64,000 bases of DNA from Desulfopila inferna (GTDB taxonomy: Bacteria; Desulfobacterota; Desulfobulbia; Desulfobulbales; Desulfocapsaceae): the NCBI RefSeq assembly GCF_016919005.1, contig NZ_JAFFQE010000001.1, positions 886,264 through 950,263 on the forward strand. Direction: 5' to 3'. The notes under the pieces were generated by a model. It was not told where the DNA came from. It made no database searches and saw nothing but the letters and a program-made list of their open reading frames with translations. Below are positions 9,270 through 18,935 of the stretch, one piece after another. The position numbers and the translations under genes are program-made. The stretch's first letter is position 1, and every line of letters begins with the position of its first letter.

Positions 9270-9438
9270 ATAAATATTAGACAGATAATTGCCTGCCAAA
9301 AACAGGAAACAACCTGTAAGGTACTAAATTGTCTCATACAACAGCCGGCATTGCAAGCACATCAAGAAATACTCCTCTCTTTTGGATTATCAGGTTAAAG
9401 TCAGGCGCACAATCATCAGGATGGCGGTGAGGAAAAGC

Positions 9439-9529
9439 GTTGGGCTTCCTTGCGTCAGCACCAACCTGCCGGATTGCCGCAATCGAATTTAAAAAGGGTA
9501 GGTTGGCGGTAGGCGCAGCGAACCCCAAC
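9439..9529. repeat. Inverted pair of REP-like palindromes
   Basis: Two short stem-loops, each GTTGG...CCAAC: 9439-9465 and 9502-9529. The second, reverse-complemented, aligns with the first (GTTGGG, TTC, TGCG, CCAACC in order), so they are two inverted copies of one element, as in BIME/REP doublets. They lie in the gene-free gap between the usp gene and the hot-dog protein gene (9208-9641), which holds nothing else recognisable. Confidence 0.5.
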
Positions 9530-9641
9530 AATTTAAAGGTTTCTTTGCAACATGAATAATTTGTTTTTCAGGGTATTCTTTTTAAATAGCAGAGCAAAGG
9601 CACGCTGATCCGGAAGAGCCCTCTTTATGGCTTCGTCCGTG

Positions 9642-10091
9642 CTATTCCTTCTTCCTCACGTAGAGCGTCTTCACCACTTTGGCCACCTTCTTTCCAGCCT
9701 CATCGGTAATATCCACCTCGAACTGCGGCATTACCTTTCTCCTTCTTTTCAGTTCGGCGTGGATATTTTCCAGATCATGATCCGTAACTACCAGTTGCGC
9801 CTTAACTATGCCTCTTCCCGGTCGTATAAAATCAATTTCTGCTGATTTATCCCAGACAATATACTGCTTGCCGAGCAGCTGCATGAGCATCAGCATGAGA
9901 TGTGGATCAACCATGGCATAAAGGCTTCCGCCGAAATGGGTTTTCACGGCATTGCGGTTGTACCAGCGCAATTTCATGGAAACATCTATTCGTCTCCAGT
10001 CCCACGCTATGCGGTCAATATGAATGCCTGTTCCAAAATATGGAGGATAAGCATTGAGGACGAAGCGTAAAAGTCGTGGTGTAAAATTCAT
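9642..10091 (-). CDS. DUF4442 / hot-dog-fold thioesterase-like protein
   Basis: A 149-residue protein whose pattern fits the DUF4442 hot-dog family: an N-terminal helix, then AWDWRRIDVSMKLRWYNRNAVKTHFGGSLYAM with the HFGG turn in the long helix, then strands ending in VDITDEAGKKVAKV. Relatives are thioesterase-like and lack a firmly known substrate. It is followed on the same strand by a radical-SAM gene upstream (10165-11451), about 70 bp away, so they may be co-transcribed. Confidence 0.75.
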   Translation of the reverse strand: MNFTPRLLRFVLNAYPPYFGTGIHIDRIAWDWRRIDVSMKLRWYNRNAVKTHFGGSLYAMVDPHLMLMLMQLLGKQYIVWDKSAEIDFIRPGRGIVKAQLVVTDHDLENIHAELKRRRKVMPQFEVDITDEAGKKVAKVVKTLYVRKKE

Positions 10092-10164
10092 TTTCCAACC
10101 ATATTATCAAGAATCTATTTGAACTCGATTTTCCGGTAACAGGGACGAGGTTCAACACCTGAAT

Positions 10165-11451
10165 TTACAGTCGCTGAATTATATAGAGAAATGTCGGCAA
10201 GCGGCTCTGCAGTTTGAAGCGATTGAAAGCCAAAACAAGTTCCCTGGACGGTGCCCCGAATTTCAGAGGCGAGAGGTAAATGGTGCCTTTGGGTTTCCTG
10301 CGGGGTATCGAATCCCGGATTAATCTTAGAGTAGCGGGATAATGGCTATCGGGCAGGGAAGCATCCATCAGAAAGTTGGCACTCACCTCGATATTCATAT
10401 AGGCGGCATTGATGCTCTGCATCCTTTTAAAGGCTTCTTCCACAGCCGCAGCTGAAATGGGTTTTCCCAGCTTGTCCAGGGTTTCCTGATCTGCCGACTC
10501 CAGGCCGATATTCATATAAAATTCGCACGGCAGCCTGCGCAACTCATCAAAAAGCTGCTCTTCCGCATTGAGAAAGGAGTCTACGCTGCCGAACAGAAAA
10601 ACATTGCTGCCCCGCATATATGACGTACCGAAACCGAGGCGCTCATACGCCCTGGTTACGCTGTACAGCAGCAGTTCCCGGCTGCTGCACAGGGCATCGT
10701 GCTCACCCAGAAAAAGAGAATTATAGTTATTCAGATCCTCTCCGTAAAGCTCCACCAGTTCATCGAGCCGACGCTCTATCTCGGCTTTCGATACCTCCTG
10801 AAACGGTCTGGCTGTTTTGACTTTGCAGAATCTGCACTTATAAAGGCAGCCCTCGGCAGCTGTCAGTGGAATGACATTGTAGTCGGCATGCCTCGAATCA
10901 GGAGGAAGCACGGTCACCCTGCCGCCGCTGATCTGAAAGAGACGTCTCGCCTTTTCGGCAAGTATCGCCGGATTATTGGCCACTGCCTTACCCAGGAAAT
11001 CCTTTACCTGCGGAGGGGCACCGGCAAGCCCTCCTCTCACCTTGACAATATTATCATGCCACTCGTTTATAATGCGGCGTACGGGATCGGAGGCGAAGGG
11101 GTTGCCGCCCATCAGGGCATTGGTCGGGTATTGCAGGTTGGGCAGATAAAATTCTCCTATTGCCTCAAAAACCCCGGTATATCCGCCGGTGGAGTAATAG
11201 ATCCAGTCGTTGCCGACACTTCTTTTGAGCCATTCCTGAGGGTTCGGCCATGTCTCTCCCTTTCCTCTGGCAAAGATGATCTCAGCGTTCCCATTGAACT
11301 GGTAGATGGCCTCTTTAGTTTCCACCTCGGAATACCGGCCATAGCGTTGCGGATAACTGATTTTGGTATATCTGTCCGCACCCTGCTTCCCCAGGGAGAC
11401 CTTGTATCCGTTTTGATGATATACAGTGTTCATTGACACTCTCTGGTGCAT
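10165..11451 (-). CDS. Radical SAM protein of unknown substrate
   Basis: A 428-residue protein with the radical-SAM cluster C202-x3-C206-x2-C209 (GCLYKCRFCKVK), an uncommonly long ~200-residue N-terminal extension, and a TIM-barrel-type region with NIGLESAD, resembling the HemN/YgiQ-like IGLES motif. Start 11451 is favoured by an AAGGA ribosome site; ATG 11433 is an alternative. No RiPP precursor, B12-binding or TRAM domain is visible. The substrate cannot be assigned. Confidence 0.8.
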   Translation of the reverse strand: MHQRVSMNTVYHQNGYKVSLGKQGADRYTKISYPQRYGRYSEVETKEAIYQFNGNAEIIFARGKGETWPNPQEWLKRSVGNDWIYYSTGGYTGVFEAIGEFYLPNLQYPTNALMGGNPFASDPVRRIINEWHDNIVKVRGGLAGAPPQVKDFLGKAVANNPAILAEKARRLFQISGGRVTVLPPDSRHADYNVIPLTAAEGCLYKCRFCKVKTARPFQEVSKAEIERRLDELVELYGEDLNNYNSLFLGEHDALCSSRELLLYSVTRAYERLGFGTSYMRGSNVFLFGSVDSFLNAEEQLFDELRRLPCEFYMNIGLESADQETLDKLGKPISAAAVEEAFKRMQSINAAYMNIEVSANFLMDASLPDSHYPATLRLIRDSIPRRKPKGTIYLSPLKFGAPSRELVLAFNRFKLQSRLPTFLYIIQRL

Positions 11452-11511
11452 TGTTTTCCTTCATTTACATATTAATCAATAGTAATAGTGATGATCTCCT
11501 CCAAGGTCATG

Positions 11512-12738
11512 TTATTTTACCGGCATTCTGCGGCCGGCATAAACAAAATAGGCCAGGCAGAGTATCTGCAACACCAGCATAAGGCCGAATCCTGCGCTGA
11601 ATCCGGCAGGAGATAATTCACCGGCTTCGCCCACAGGCCACAAGCTGATAATTGCACCAATTGCCCATTGCCCGGCAAAAGCTGTGACAAAGACAAGCAG
11701 GTTGACCGCCGTGGTCACCCGGCCGGATAAGGTCACGGGGAAAGACCGGGTCAGGGCGGAGTAAGCGATAATACCCGAAGTCCCCAGAAAGCCGAAGGCC
11801 ATCCACAAGGGAAGCACGAAGCCTTCCGGAGCTATGATCACCAGCAGTTGTACCATCATAAAAAGAGACATACAGGTAACGGCAGTCGTCAAAACACTTA
11901 CCCCTGCCCTGCTCAACCGCTCAACCAGGGAACCGAGCGATATGAAACCGGCTATCATGGCCACCGCGATCCAGAACAGGTTATCGGCAACAGCATCCCG
12001 ACTCAGTCCGGCTACATCTTTAAGCCATGGTCCGGCCCATAACCCCTGAATGGAGAGAAAGGCGGCCTGTGACATGGTGGTAAGCGGCGCTGTTCGCCAA
12101 AAATCTTGGCTGGTAAAGACTTTGCGGACGCCGCGCATCTGGCTGTGGAAGCTCTCTCCTAAAGCGGTTGCCTTCTTCTCCGGCACTACCACAAAGACAA
12201 GCACCGCAATAACCAGCGTCAACACGCCAAGGAGAGTAAAAATCCCGCGCCAGTCGGTGAACTGTAGAGCGCTTTCCACCGGAGAGGTCGCCGCCAGAGC
12301 GCCAAGTCCTCCGGCAGCCATCTGAAAGCCGTTGACCATCGGCCATTTTTCTTTAGGAAACCATAGAGTATAGGCCTTAAACGCCGCCATCAAACAGGAG
12401 GAAACGCCAAAACCAATAAAGGCTCTGCCGACAACAAGCCCCGTCAAACTCTCCGCCCGTGCAAATAAAACAGCACCGAGACCTGCAAAGAGAAGAAGAG
12501 CCGCTTCGATCCTTCTCGGACCATAGCGGTCCAGTAAAATTCCGAGAGGAAGCTGAAATGAGGCAAAGGAAATGAAATAGACGGCCGTTAACAACCCAAG
12601 AGCTGAAGGCCCTACACCGATATCCGCTATCAGGTCCGGGGCAATCACCGCATTGACGACCCGATAAAGATAGGAGAGAAAATACCCTGCCGCAAAGGGC
12701 AGAAAAACTCTTAAAACAGTAAAAGGAAGTGAACGCAT
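11512..12738 (-). CDS. MFS transporter
   Basis: A 408-residue carrier with about 12 hydrophobic segments. The loop between segments 2 and 3 reads GILLDRYGPRRIEA, the MFS signature (G-x3-D-R-x-G-x-R-x2). An N-terminal LSYLYRVVNAVIAPDL stretch recalls the nitrate/glycerol-phosphate-type and sugar-acid subfamilies, but the substrate is not readable from sequence. It lies upstream of the radical-SAM gene on the same strand with a 60-bp gap. Confidence 0.9.
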   Translation of the reverse strand: MRSLPFTVLRVFLPFAAGYFLSYLYRVVNAVIAPDLIADIGVGPSALGLLTAVYFISFASFQLPLGILLDRYGPRRIEAALLLFAGLGAVLFARAESLTGLVVGRAFIGFGVSSCLMAAFKAYTLWFPKEKWPMVNGFQMAAGGLGALAATSPVESALQFTDWRGIFTLLGVLTLVIAVLVFVVVPEKKATALGESFHSQMRGVRKVFTSQDFWRTAPLTTMSQAAFLSIQGLWAGPWLKDVAGLSRDAVADNLFWIAVAMIAGFISLGSLVERLSRAGVSVLTTAVTCMSLFMMVQLLVIIAPEGFVLPLWMAFGFLGTSGIIAYSALTRSFPVTLSGRVTTAVNLLVFVTAFAGQWAIGAIISLWPVGEAGELSPAGFSAGFGLMLVLQILCLAYFVYAGRRMPVK

Positions 12739-13035
12739 AGCCGCAGAAAGCCTCCAGTTAGAATATATTTATACCATCAGAGGCAGAATACGGCATCAGC
12801 GGCCTCTTAGCAATCATTCAGTTCCATGTTCCCGGAGTTAAAAGATATAATTTAGCTCATGACAAGATCTTGCCAGATGGTGATGCTTCATGTTAAGCAT
12901 GGATTTAAAAAATGGGAAAATCAGTCCACATTGTTTACTAATCTTAGAAACTCAGGTTCTGGCCTTGAGAGGATTGGGGATAATCAGGTTTACTCGTTCC
13001 GGAAGTAGATTTCATATCACATAAGGGAGAACAAA
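12739..13035. other. Divergent intergenic region
   Basis: Separates the minus-strand MFS gene from the plus-strand mscS gene, so promoters for both should lie here. No consensus pair stands out. AGGGAGA just before 13036 is the mscS ribosome site. Confidence 0.35.
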
Positions 13036-13887
13036 ATGATGCAAACTATCGAGACATTCTGGACAAACCATTCCGTAACGATAATCAGCATTGGCTATAA
13101 TCTTTTACTGTCTATAGCCGTTCTGCTGGCCAGTTTTCTCATAGCCAAGGGACTCAAACGGACGATACAGAAAAAAGATGGGAAAATCAGCAGAATGGAT
13201 GCCACCCTGATTCCCATACTATGCACGACGGCCACCTACCTGATATATACGATTGGTATCGTCTTCATCCTCGATATTTTTGGGGTAAACACAGCCAGTC
13301 TTATCGCCCTTCTCGGTGCTGCCGGTTTAGCAATCGGATTTGCGCTGAAGGATACTCTCAGTAATGTTGCTGCAGGTATAATGCTTGTTTTCCTGAGGCC
13401 TTATAAAGCCGGTGATTTTATTGAATTCAACTCCTCCATGGGAACTGTGCAGGAAATCAACTTATTTACCACCATCCTGGAAACCTTTGACGGCCTCTAT
13501 ATTTCATCCCCAAACAGCACCATCTGGGGCAACAGCATCAAGAATTATACCCGCAACGGCAAAAGACGCATGGACATAGTCGTGGGCATCTCCTACAACG
13601 ATTCGATAGATACCGCTTTCAAGGTCCTTCAATCGATTATTCAATCTGAACCGCGATTCCTCAAGGAACCTGCCCCGCAGGTTTTGGTGGGATCCATGGG
13701 CGACAGTTCCATTAACATGCATCTCAGAGGATGGGCAACAGTGGACGATTACTGGCAAACATTATGGGATCTGAATAAACGGGTTAAAGAAGAAATCGAG
13801 CAAGCCGGGTTGACCATACCGTTTCCTCAGCGTGAGGTTCATATTGTCAATTCGAGTCAAGCTGAATTCACGGATACGCTTGCATGA
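13036..13887 (+). CDS. mscS: Small-conductance mechanosensitive channel (MscS)
   Basis: A 283-residue inner-membrane channel that releases solutes on hypo-osmotic shock. It has three N-terminal membrane helices; the pore helix carries the Gly/Ala-rich GAAGLAIGFALKDTLSNVAAG pattern of TM3, followed by FLRPYKAGDFIEF at the start of the beta domain and the C-terminal alpha/beta portal domain. Length matches E. coli MscS. The corA-like gene follows 124 bp downstream. Confidence 0.93.
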   Translation: MMQTIETFWTNHSVTIISIGYNLLLSIAVLLASFLIAKGLKRTIQKKDGKISRMDATLIPILCTTATYLIYTIGIVFILDIFGVNTASLIALLGAAGLAIGFALKDTLSNVAAGIMLVFLRPYKAGDFIEFNSSMGTVQEINLFTTILETFDGLYISSPNSTIWGNSIKNYTRNGKRRMDIVVGISYNDSIDTAFKVLQSIIQSEPRFLKEPAPQVLVGSMGDSSINMHLRGWATVDDYWQTLWDLNKRVKEEIEQAGLTIPFPQREVHIVNSSQAEFTDTLA

Positions 13888-14011
13888 TTCTTTCAGTTCC
13901 GGCACTACCCGCAGCTGTGTTGGTGATTTAATACTAATCGGATTGTTACTGATCCTGCAGCTGACAGCAGGGTATTCATAGTACCCGGCAAGGAAAAAAG
14001 GAAAAACACAT

Positions 14012-15076
14012 ATGGCTCGTTTTTTACGGAGTAAAGTGGAAAGCTCAGGCGACGTACCCGGTTCTCTCGTCTTTATCGGCAATCAGAAAATCGAACAGAC
14101 CATTATCCAGGTCACAACTTTCAATTCCACTCAATTTGAAGAACTGGATATCGAGGAAATAAGAGAAACCCAGCGATTTATAGCTTCGGATACCATAACA
14201 TGGATCAGAATTTACGGCCTGCATGATACCGCTCAGCTAAAAACACTTGGCGAGATATTTCAAATTCATCCTCTGGCACTGGAGGATATACTCAATACGG
14301 GCCAAAGACCGAAATTTGAAGAGTACGATGAAAACCTCTTCATTGTCCTGAAAATGCTCCGTTTCGATCCAGAAAGTGAAATCATTCAGGGGGATCAGCT
14401 CTCGATCATACTCGGTAATAACTATCTCATCTCCTTTCACGAAAAGCCTGCCGACATTTTTCATCCGGTACGGGAAAGGCTCCGCAAGCATCGTGGCAGA
14501 ATCCGCGAATGTGGCGCTGATTATCTCGCTTATGCCATGCTCGACACCGTCGTCGACAACTACATAATTGCAATAGAGGCCATAGGAAGTAATACTGAAG
14601 ATCTTGAGGAGGCGGTTCTCACTGATCCCAGCCAGGAAACTCTTAATCAGATAACAAATTATAAAAGAGAGATAAACTACCTGCGCAAAGTGATCCGCCC
14701 CACCCGGGAACTGGTTATCAATTTAGCCAAGAGTGATACAAATATTTTCCGGGAACAGACACTGCCTTTTCTCAAGGATCTGCAGGATCTTGTCTCCCAG
14801 GCAAGCGAAGCCCTCGACAGCTACAGGGAAATGCTTTCCGACCAACTTAATATCTACAATACTACTGTCGGCAACAAGCTCAATGAGATAATGAAAGTGC
14901 TGACAATCTTCGCGGCAATTTTTATACCTCTTACCTTTATTGCCGGGATATATGGAACAAATTTTGATTATATACCTGAGCTGCGGTACAAATACAGCTA
15001 CTTTATTTTATGGGGCATCATGATCGCTGTGGCAGGAGTTATGCTGCGCTTTTTCAGGAGAAAAGGCTGGATGTAG
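14012..15076 (+). CDS. corA: CorA-family divalent metal transporter (GTN variant)
   Basis: A 354-residue protein with the long cytoplasmic alpha/beta and helical domain of CorA (EDILNTGQRPKFEEYDENLF) and two C-terminal membrane helices. The first ends in the selectivity-loop signature, here YGTNFDY rather than the textbook YGMNF. The tail is basic (RRKGWM). It should carry Mg2+ or Co2+; the T for M exchange occurs in other CorA branches and may change selectivity. The gene follows mscS and may share its transcript. Confidence 0.9.
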   Translation: MARFLRSKVESSGDVPGSLVFIGNQKIEQTIIQVTTFNSTQFEELDIEEIRETQRFIASDTITWIRIYGLHDTAQLKTLGEIFQIHPLALEDILNTGQRPKFEEYDENLFIVLKMLRFDPESEIIQGDQLSIILGNNYLISFHEKPADIFHPVRERLRKHRGRIRECGADYLAYAMLDTVVDNYIIAIEAIGSNTEDLEEAVLTDPSQETLNQITNYKREINYLRKVIRPTRELVINLAKSDTNIFREQTLPFLKDLQDLVSQASEALDSYREMLSDQLNIYNTTVGNKLNEIMKVLTIFAAIFIPLTFIAGIYGTNFDYIPELRYKYSYFILWGIMIAVAGVMLRFFRRKGWM

Positions 15077-15160
15077 AAATTTTCCCGCAACATCGGCCAG
15101 ATGCCATACTGGGGCGAAATAGGCGATAGACCGCGACTTCTCCAGATTGGGGCTTTCTTT

Positions 15161-16048
15161 CTATGGTTGCCCGAGAGCACCCTGAAGTGCCCGCCAATCG
15201 ATCATCTCGAAAATAGCAGCAGCTCTTTCCGGATCAGCCTCCAGCCAAACAACAATTGTCTGGAGCTTGGTTTGCGGTGCGCCCTCTTCATTGGCAAACT
15301 GATATGCGGATTCTCCAGGAGGAGGAAACCACCTGCCGCCCAGAAAAACCATGGTTGATCCTTCATTCCAGGTACCCGATGAGGAATAATATCCCTCGGT
15401 CCTGAAGGCCGGCTGGCCTGCAACGGTGATGCGTTCCGCTTTCGGATCAATATCCTGATAAAGTCTGTTGGCAAAGAGACGCAGATGGACATAAGTATCG
15501 GTTGGAGACTCCGCCCGATTGATCGAGGCAACCTGCTCGTCCATAGCCTCAAATTTCTGGTTCATGAGCGCAGCCTTATGCTCCATCTCCTCCTGCAGAG
15601 CCTGTATCGCTGCGATATTACCGGAGGCTGCGGCCTCGGCAATTTTTGCGGCCAGCTGTTCATACTCCTCCATCTGTCCATCACTTATCGCAGATCCGGC
15701 AGCAACCTCCGAGATTTTTGTCATTGCGGCTTCCTGTGCCTGCCGCTGTCGTACAACATCGGTCCATTCAAGATGATACTCAAGCTTCATCGGCCAGACC
15801 TCACTGCCCTCTCCAACGGTTTCGAGATCCTTCATTTTTGTTTGCCGTGTGGTTTCCCAACCCTCTACAGGGTTACCATTAAGCGAGGCGGCAAAAAGAT
15901 CCTGGACGCGGCGATGATAAGCCTGCTCCTCCGGCGTGGCTTTGCGGCTGTCCCCGTCTGCCTGAACGCAGATGGCAGAAGAAAGGAAGACGATGAGGAA
16001 GCAGAGACATTTTGACAGATAAAGAGCTGAACGATTATCTTTTTTCAT
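15161..16048 (-). CDS. Exported protein of unknown function
   Basis: From ATG 16048 (a second ATG is at 16063) the product has a signal peptide: MKK n-region, hydrophobic core CLCFLIVFLSSAICV, and a likely cut after VQA. The mature part of about 265 residues is acidic and helix-rich; residues ~115-175 are Ala/Glu/Gln-rich and could form a coiled coil. The C-terminal third is beta-like, ending in FEMIDWRALQGALG. I recognise no family. It lies 65 bp downstream of the DUF2157-DUF4401-GDYXXLXY operon on the same strand. Confidence 0.6.
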   Translation of the reverse strand: MKKDNRSALYLSKCLCFLIVFLSSAICVQADGDSRKATPEEQAYHRRVQDLFAASLNGNPVEGWETTRQTKMKDLETVGEGSEVWPMKLEYHLEWTDVVRQRQAQEAAMTKISEVAAGSAISDGQMEEYEQLAAKIAEAAASGNIAAIQALQEEMEHKAALMNQKFEAMDEQVASINRAESPTDTYVHLRLFANRLYQDIDPKAERITVAGQPAFRTEGYYSSSGTWNEGSTMVFLGGRWFPPPGESAYQFANEEGAPQTKLQTIVVWLEADPERAAAIFEMIDWRALQGALGQP

Positions 16049-16128
16049 AACATGAATGCCCATAGATGAGTTTTAGGGAATATGCTGCAACTTATCGAAT
16101 TAAACATAGCCGGATATTTTGGAGATAC

Positions 16129-16656
16129 CTAAGGTCTGCCGGATGGACCAAGCCGCTGGAGCGATTCATCGCGCAGATCTGTGAGCAGGAGATCTCCTTC
16201 GTTGTTGAGGCGAAATTCACCGTACCTGGCGTTTTCATAGTCCGGTGCTGTTCCCTCCTGAAAGAAAAAGGCATTAGTTGCAAACTTGACTCTGCCGTTG
16301 CGCAAACGGAAGTTGAGAACCCTCTCGTTTTGCGCCCTGCTGCTCTCGCCCAGTCGCTGAAAATTTGCCACTCTGTTGGCGTCCAGACTGACGATGACGC
16401 GCCCGTTTCGTGGTGCCAGGTTGTCCGGCTGTTTTTTGTCATGCTGCCCGGCCAACGCACTTCGTATCTCGTTGCCCATGACGAACCGCAACGCCATATA
16501 ATCACCCTGCATAAGTGACCGTGGATCCACCGGCGCCAACTGGAGAAAAATAACGTCGCCTTCCTTGAGCAGCGTTTCCTTTTGGTAAATTGAGTAATTT
16601 ATGATGCCAAGGGTGAGCATTCCTGCGAGGATTGCCACCAGTGCCGGTTTACTCAT
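16129..16656 (-). CDS. GDYXXLXY-motif membrane-anchored protein
   Basis: A 175-residue protein with one N-terminal membrane helix (PALVAILAGMLTLGIINYSIY) and an extracytoplasmic domain carrying GDYMALRF, the motif naming the family, in the context of VDPRSLMQGDY. Such proteins are routinely encoded after DUF2157 and DUF4401 membrane proteins, exactly as here. Its start overlaps the end of the DUF4401 gene by 8 bp. The molecular role of the family is unknown. Confidence 0.8.
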   Translation of the reverse strand: MSKPALVAILAGMLTLGIINYSIYQKETLLKEGDVIFLQLAPVDPRSLMQGDYMALRFVMGNEIRSALAGQHDKKQPDNLAPRNGRVIVSLDANRVANFQRLGESSRAQNERVLNFRLRNGRVKFATNAFFFQEGTAPDYENARYGEFRLNNEGDLLLTDLRDESLQRLGPSGRP

Positions 16657-17722
16657 GGCCTACCTCCTTTACTCCGGTGAAAAGCCATTTCGAAACCGCC
16701 AGTCGAACAAGCAGAAGGATACCGCCCGTTGCCGCCAATGTCGCCGATTTATGGAGAAGAGTAGTTTCGAGTGAATAATAATAGGCCGAGATGTAAAGGA
16801 GCAGCGAGGCAATACCGAGCCCCAGAACAATCCGATTGAAGGAACCAAAACCCAGTAAAATCAAGGTAAGTCCAACCGATATCCCCGGTGCCTCGAAAGA
16901 GACAGCGGCAACGGCTGCCGCCAGCAGGATCACCAGCTGCATTCTGCCATCGGTCCACCCTGTGCCATAGCGGTGCATAATCCTGGCGGAAACGGCAACC
17001 AGCAGGAACCCCAGGACAACCTCGTCCAGCCTTCCCGGCAGAACGAATGTGTTTTCTCCATGACTTCTCAGAAAAAGGTCGGCCACCTCATCCAGCACGG
17101 TTTGGCCCTTTATCTGGAGAAGAGAGATGGTCACCCCGTAGGCTGCGGGTCGGAGAAGTATTCCCAGACTCCCCCAGCGAAATTCGTTGAGCCAGAACAG
17201 AACGGCCAGTAGAGCGGCGAAAGCAAGGGCAAGTGAAACCCCGCCATAATAGGAGAGTGCCGCCGAGAGTGCGACGATGAAAAAGTAGCCGGCCAGCAAG
17301 CGCTGGAGAAAATTGGCCATCAAAAAGATCACTATAACCTGAAGACCGGCGCCGATAAACCATGGAGCAGGCCCATGCCAGCCGATTGCGTCGATGATCC
17401 CGAAGAGGAACAGGGCTTGGCCGGTCAGGCTGAGGACCAGGCCGAACTGTTCGATGAATTCGTTACTCCCCTTGCGGAAAAGGGCAAAGGCTACCACCAT
17501 GACCAGAGCGCCGAAAATAGTGGCTAGGGCCTTGTTTTCGATGATAAACTGCAGGCCGACGGCGACGAACCCAAGCAGGAACAGGGCAGCCAGCCAACCT
17601 GTAATACCGAGCATGACCCGGATATACCAGGGCGACGAATCCTGCTGCTTTTCCGGGCAGTCGCCCGCAACGATATCGGCATCCCGCAAGCGCCGCCAGA
17701 GAAGAGAGGTATCGTTGTTCAT
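16649..17722 (-). CDS. DUF4401 integral membrane protein
   Basis: The start was set at ATG 17722, which overlaps the stop of the upstream gene (ATGA-type junction); the frame extends further 5' only through that gene. The product of about 357 residues has a short cytoplasmic N-terminus (LLWRRLRDADIV) and around ten membrane helices, ending in LAVSKWLF. It fits DUF4401, the standard partner of DUF2157. The pair may form one complex; its function is not known. Confidence 0.78.
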   Translation of the reverse strand: MNNDTSLLWRRLRDADIVAGDCPEKQQDSSPWYIRVMLGITGWLAALFLLGFVAVGLQFIIENKALATIFGALVMVVAFALFRKGSNEFIEQFGLVLSLTGQALFLFGIIDAIGWHGPAPWFIGAGLQVIVIFLMANFLQRLLAGYFFIVALSAALSYYGGVSLALAFAALLAVLFWLNEFRWGSLGILLRPAAYGVTISLLQIKGQTVLDEVADLFLRSHGENTFVLPGRLDEVVLGFLLVAVSARIMHRYGTGWTDGRMQLVILLAAAVAAVSFEAPGISVGLTLILLGFGSFNRIVLGLGIASLLLYISAYYYSLETTLLHKSATLAATGGILLLVRLAVSKWLFTGVKEVGHE

Positions 17723-18687
17723 CCGACTGTCTCCCCATGGACCTTTTTGAGCCACACCGCCGAAATGGCCGACATTGCCACCATGGCAAGAGCGATAAAC
17801 AGAAATCCTCCGGCATTGCCGGAGTCGAGCAGAACTTTGGCGAGCAGGACCATTGTACCGATAATGATCGAAAGACATAGACCCGCCAGCATGAAAAGGT
17901 CATGCCTGAAATGCCGATAACCCAGATATATGCCTGTACACCAGCCGAGATAGAGCAGGATATTCCAGCCGCCGGCCTGGTGCCGGTCAACGATAGTGAA
18001 GATGACGATCATGGTGGCCACCGTCCCGCCGGCAACGGCAAGCAGGCGGATGGCCCAGCGACCTTCAAGCCAGGAGAAATATTTCGTTCCCATCTCCCAG
18101 AGAATAAGCAGAAGCGTATTGAAGAAAAAGCTGGTCCAGAGCGTTGTCTCAGTGGAGGAGAAAGCCCACCACAGAGGAGGAAAGGTAGTATTATAGAGAT
18201 AGACCCAGAAATTGACCAGTACGGCCCACAACAGCCACAACGGGGCGAAACGGCCGATGAGCACCCAGGGGAATGCCAATAGAGCCCAGCCGGCAAAAAG
18301 CTGCCAGGTATCTGCCCCGGTCTGATATATCTGGCCGAAAAGCGCCATCAATACTCCAAGGAGGATCATTGCAACGGTAAGAATGATTTTCCCAGTCAGT
18401 CGGCTGCCGCCGAAATAGCAGTAGCCGATAAGCGAGAGGATAATCAACGATTCAATGAGGCCCAACTTGGTGAGCCGTCCGAGAGAATGCCAGTTGAAGG
18501 CGAAAAAGAAGAGTACCGAGACGGCAAGCGACAGCATGCCGGCAACAAGCAGCAACCGGCCAAGGAAACGGCTCCAATCCCGTGTTCCGGGAAGAAGGCC
18601 TGCTGTTTTCAGTGCCGCATCCATTTTGTCGGCTGGTATGCTGCCCTGTTCAGCCCAGCGAAGCAGCTGTTGTCGATGGTTGCTCAT
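17719..18687 (-). CDS. DUF2157 integral membrane protein
   Basis: First gene of the three-gene membrane operon. From ATG 18687 (another start is at 18717) it begins with a soluble helical domain (LLRWAEQGSIPADKMDAAL) followed by about nine membrane helices. FFFAFNWHSLGRLTKLGLIE and GQIYQTGADTWQLFAGW are the recognisable DUF2157 segments. It overlaps the DUF4401 gene by four bases. The family has no established activity. Confidence 0.82.
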   Translation of the reverse strand: MSNHRQQLLRWAEQGSIPADKMDAALKTAGLLPGTRDWSRFLGRLLLVAGMLSLAVSVLFFFAFNWHSLGRLTKLGLIESLIILSLIGYCYFGGSRLTGKIILTVAMILLGVLMALFGQIYQTGADTWQLFAGWALLAFPWVLIGRFAPLWLLWAVLVNFWVYLYNTTFPPLWWAFSSTETTLWTSFFFNTLLLILWEMGTKYFSWLEGRWAIRLLAVAGGTVATMIVIFTIVDRHQAGGWNILLYLGWCTGIYLGYRHFRHDLFMLAGLCLSIIIGTMVLLAKVLLDSGNAGGFLFIALAMVAMSAISAVWLKKVHGETVG

Positions 18688-18935
18688 ATCGTAAAAGTCT
18701 ATGTCGGAAGACACCACTTACTAACTTTCAGAGATAGTACAAAAAAAATCATGATGCGCCCAGATACCCTATTGTATTTTTGTATCTGGAGCAAGATGAA
18801 AAAGCAAGGAGACGGGCATGCTTGTCTTTGACAAAAGAAGTCGGCACCCGTGGTCATATCAGCGTATCATGAAACGAGATAATCTTAGGTGTGTTTTGTG
18901 TGGCTCATCGCCTGCAAATAAGCCGGGCTGTGAAC

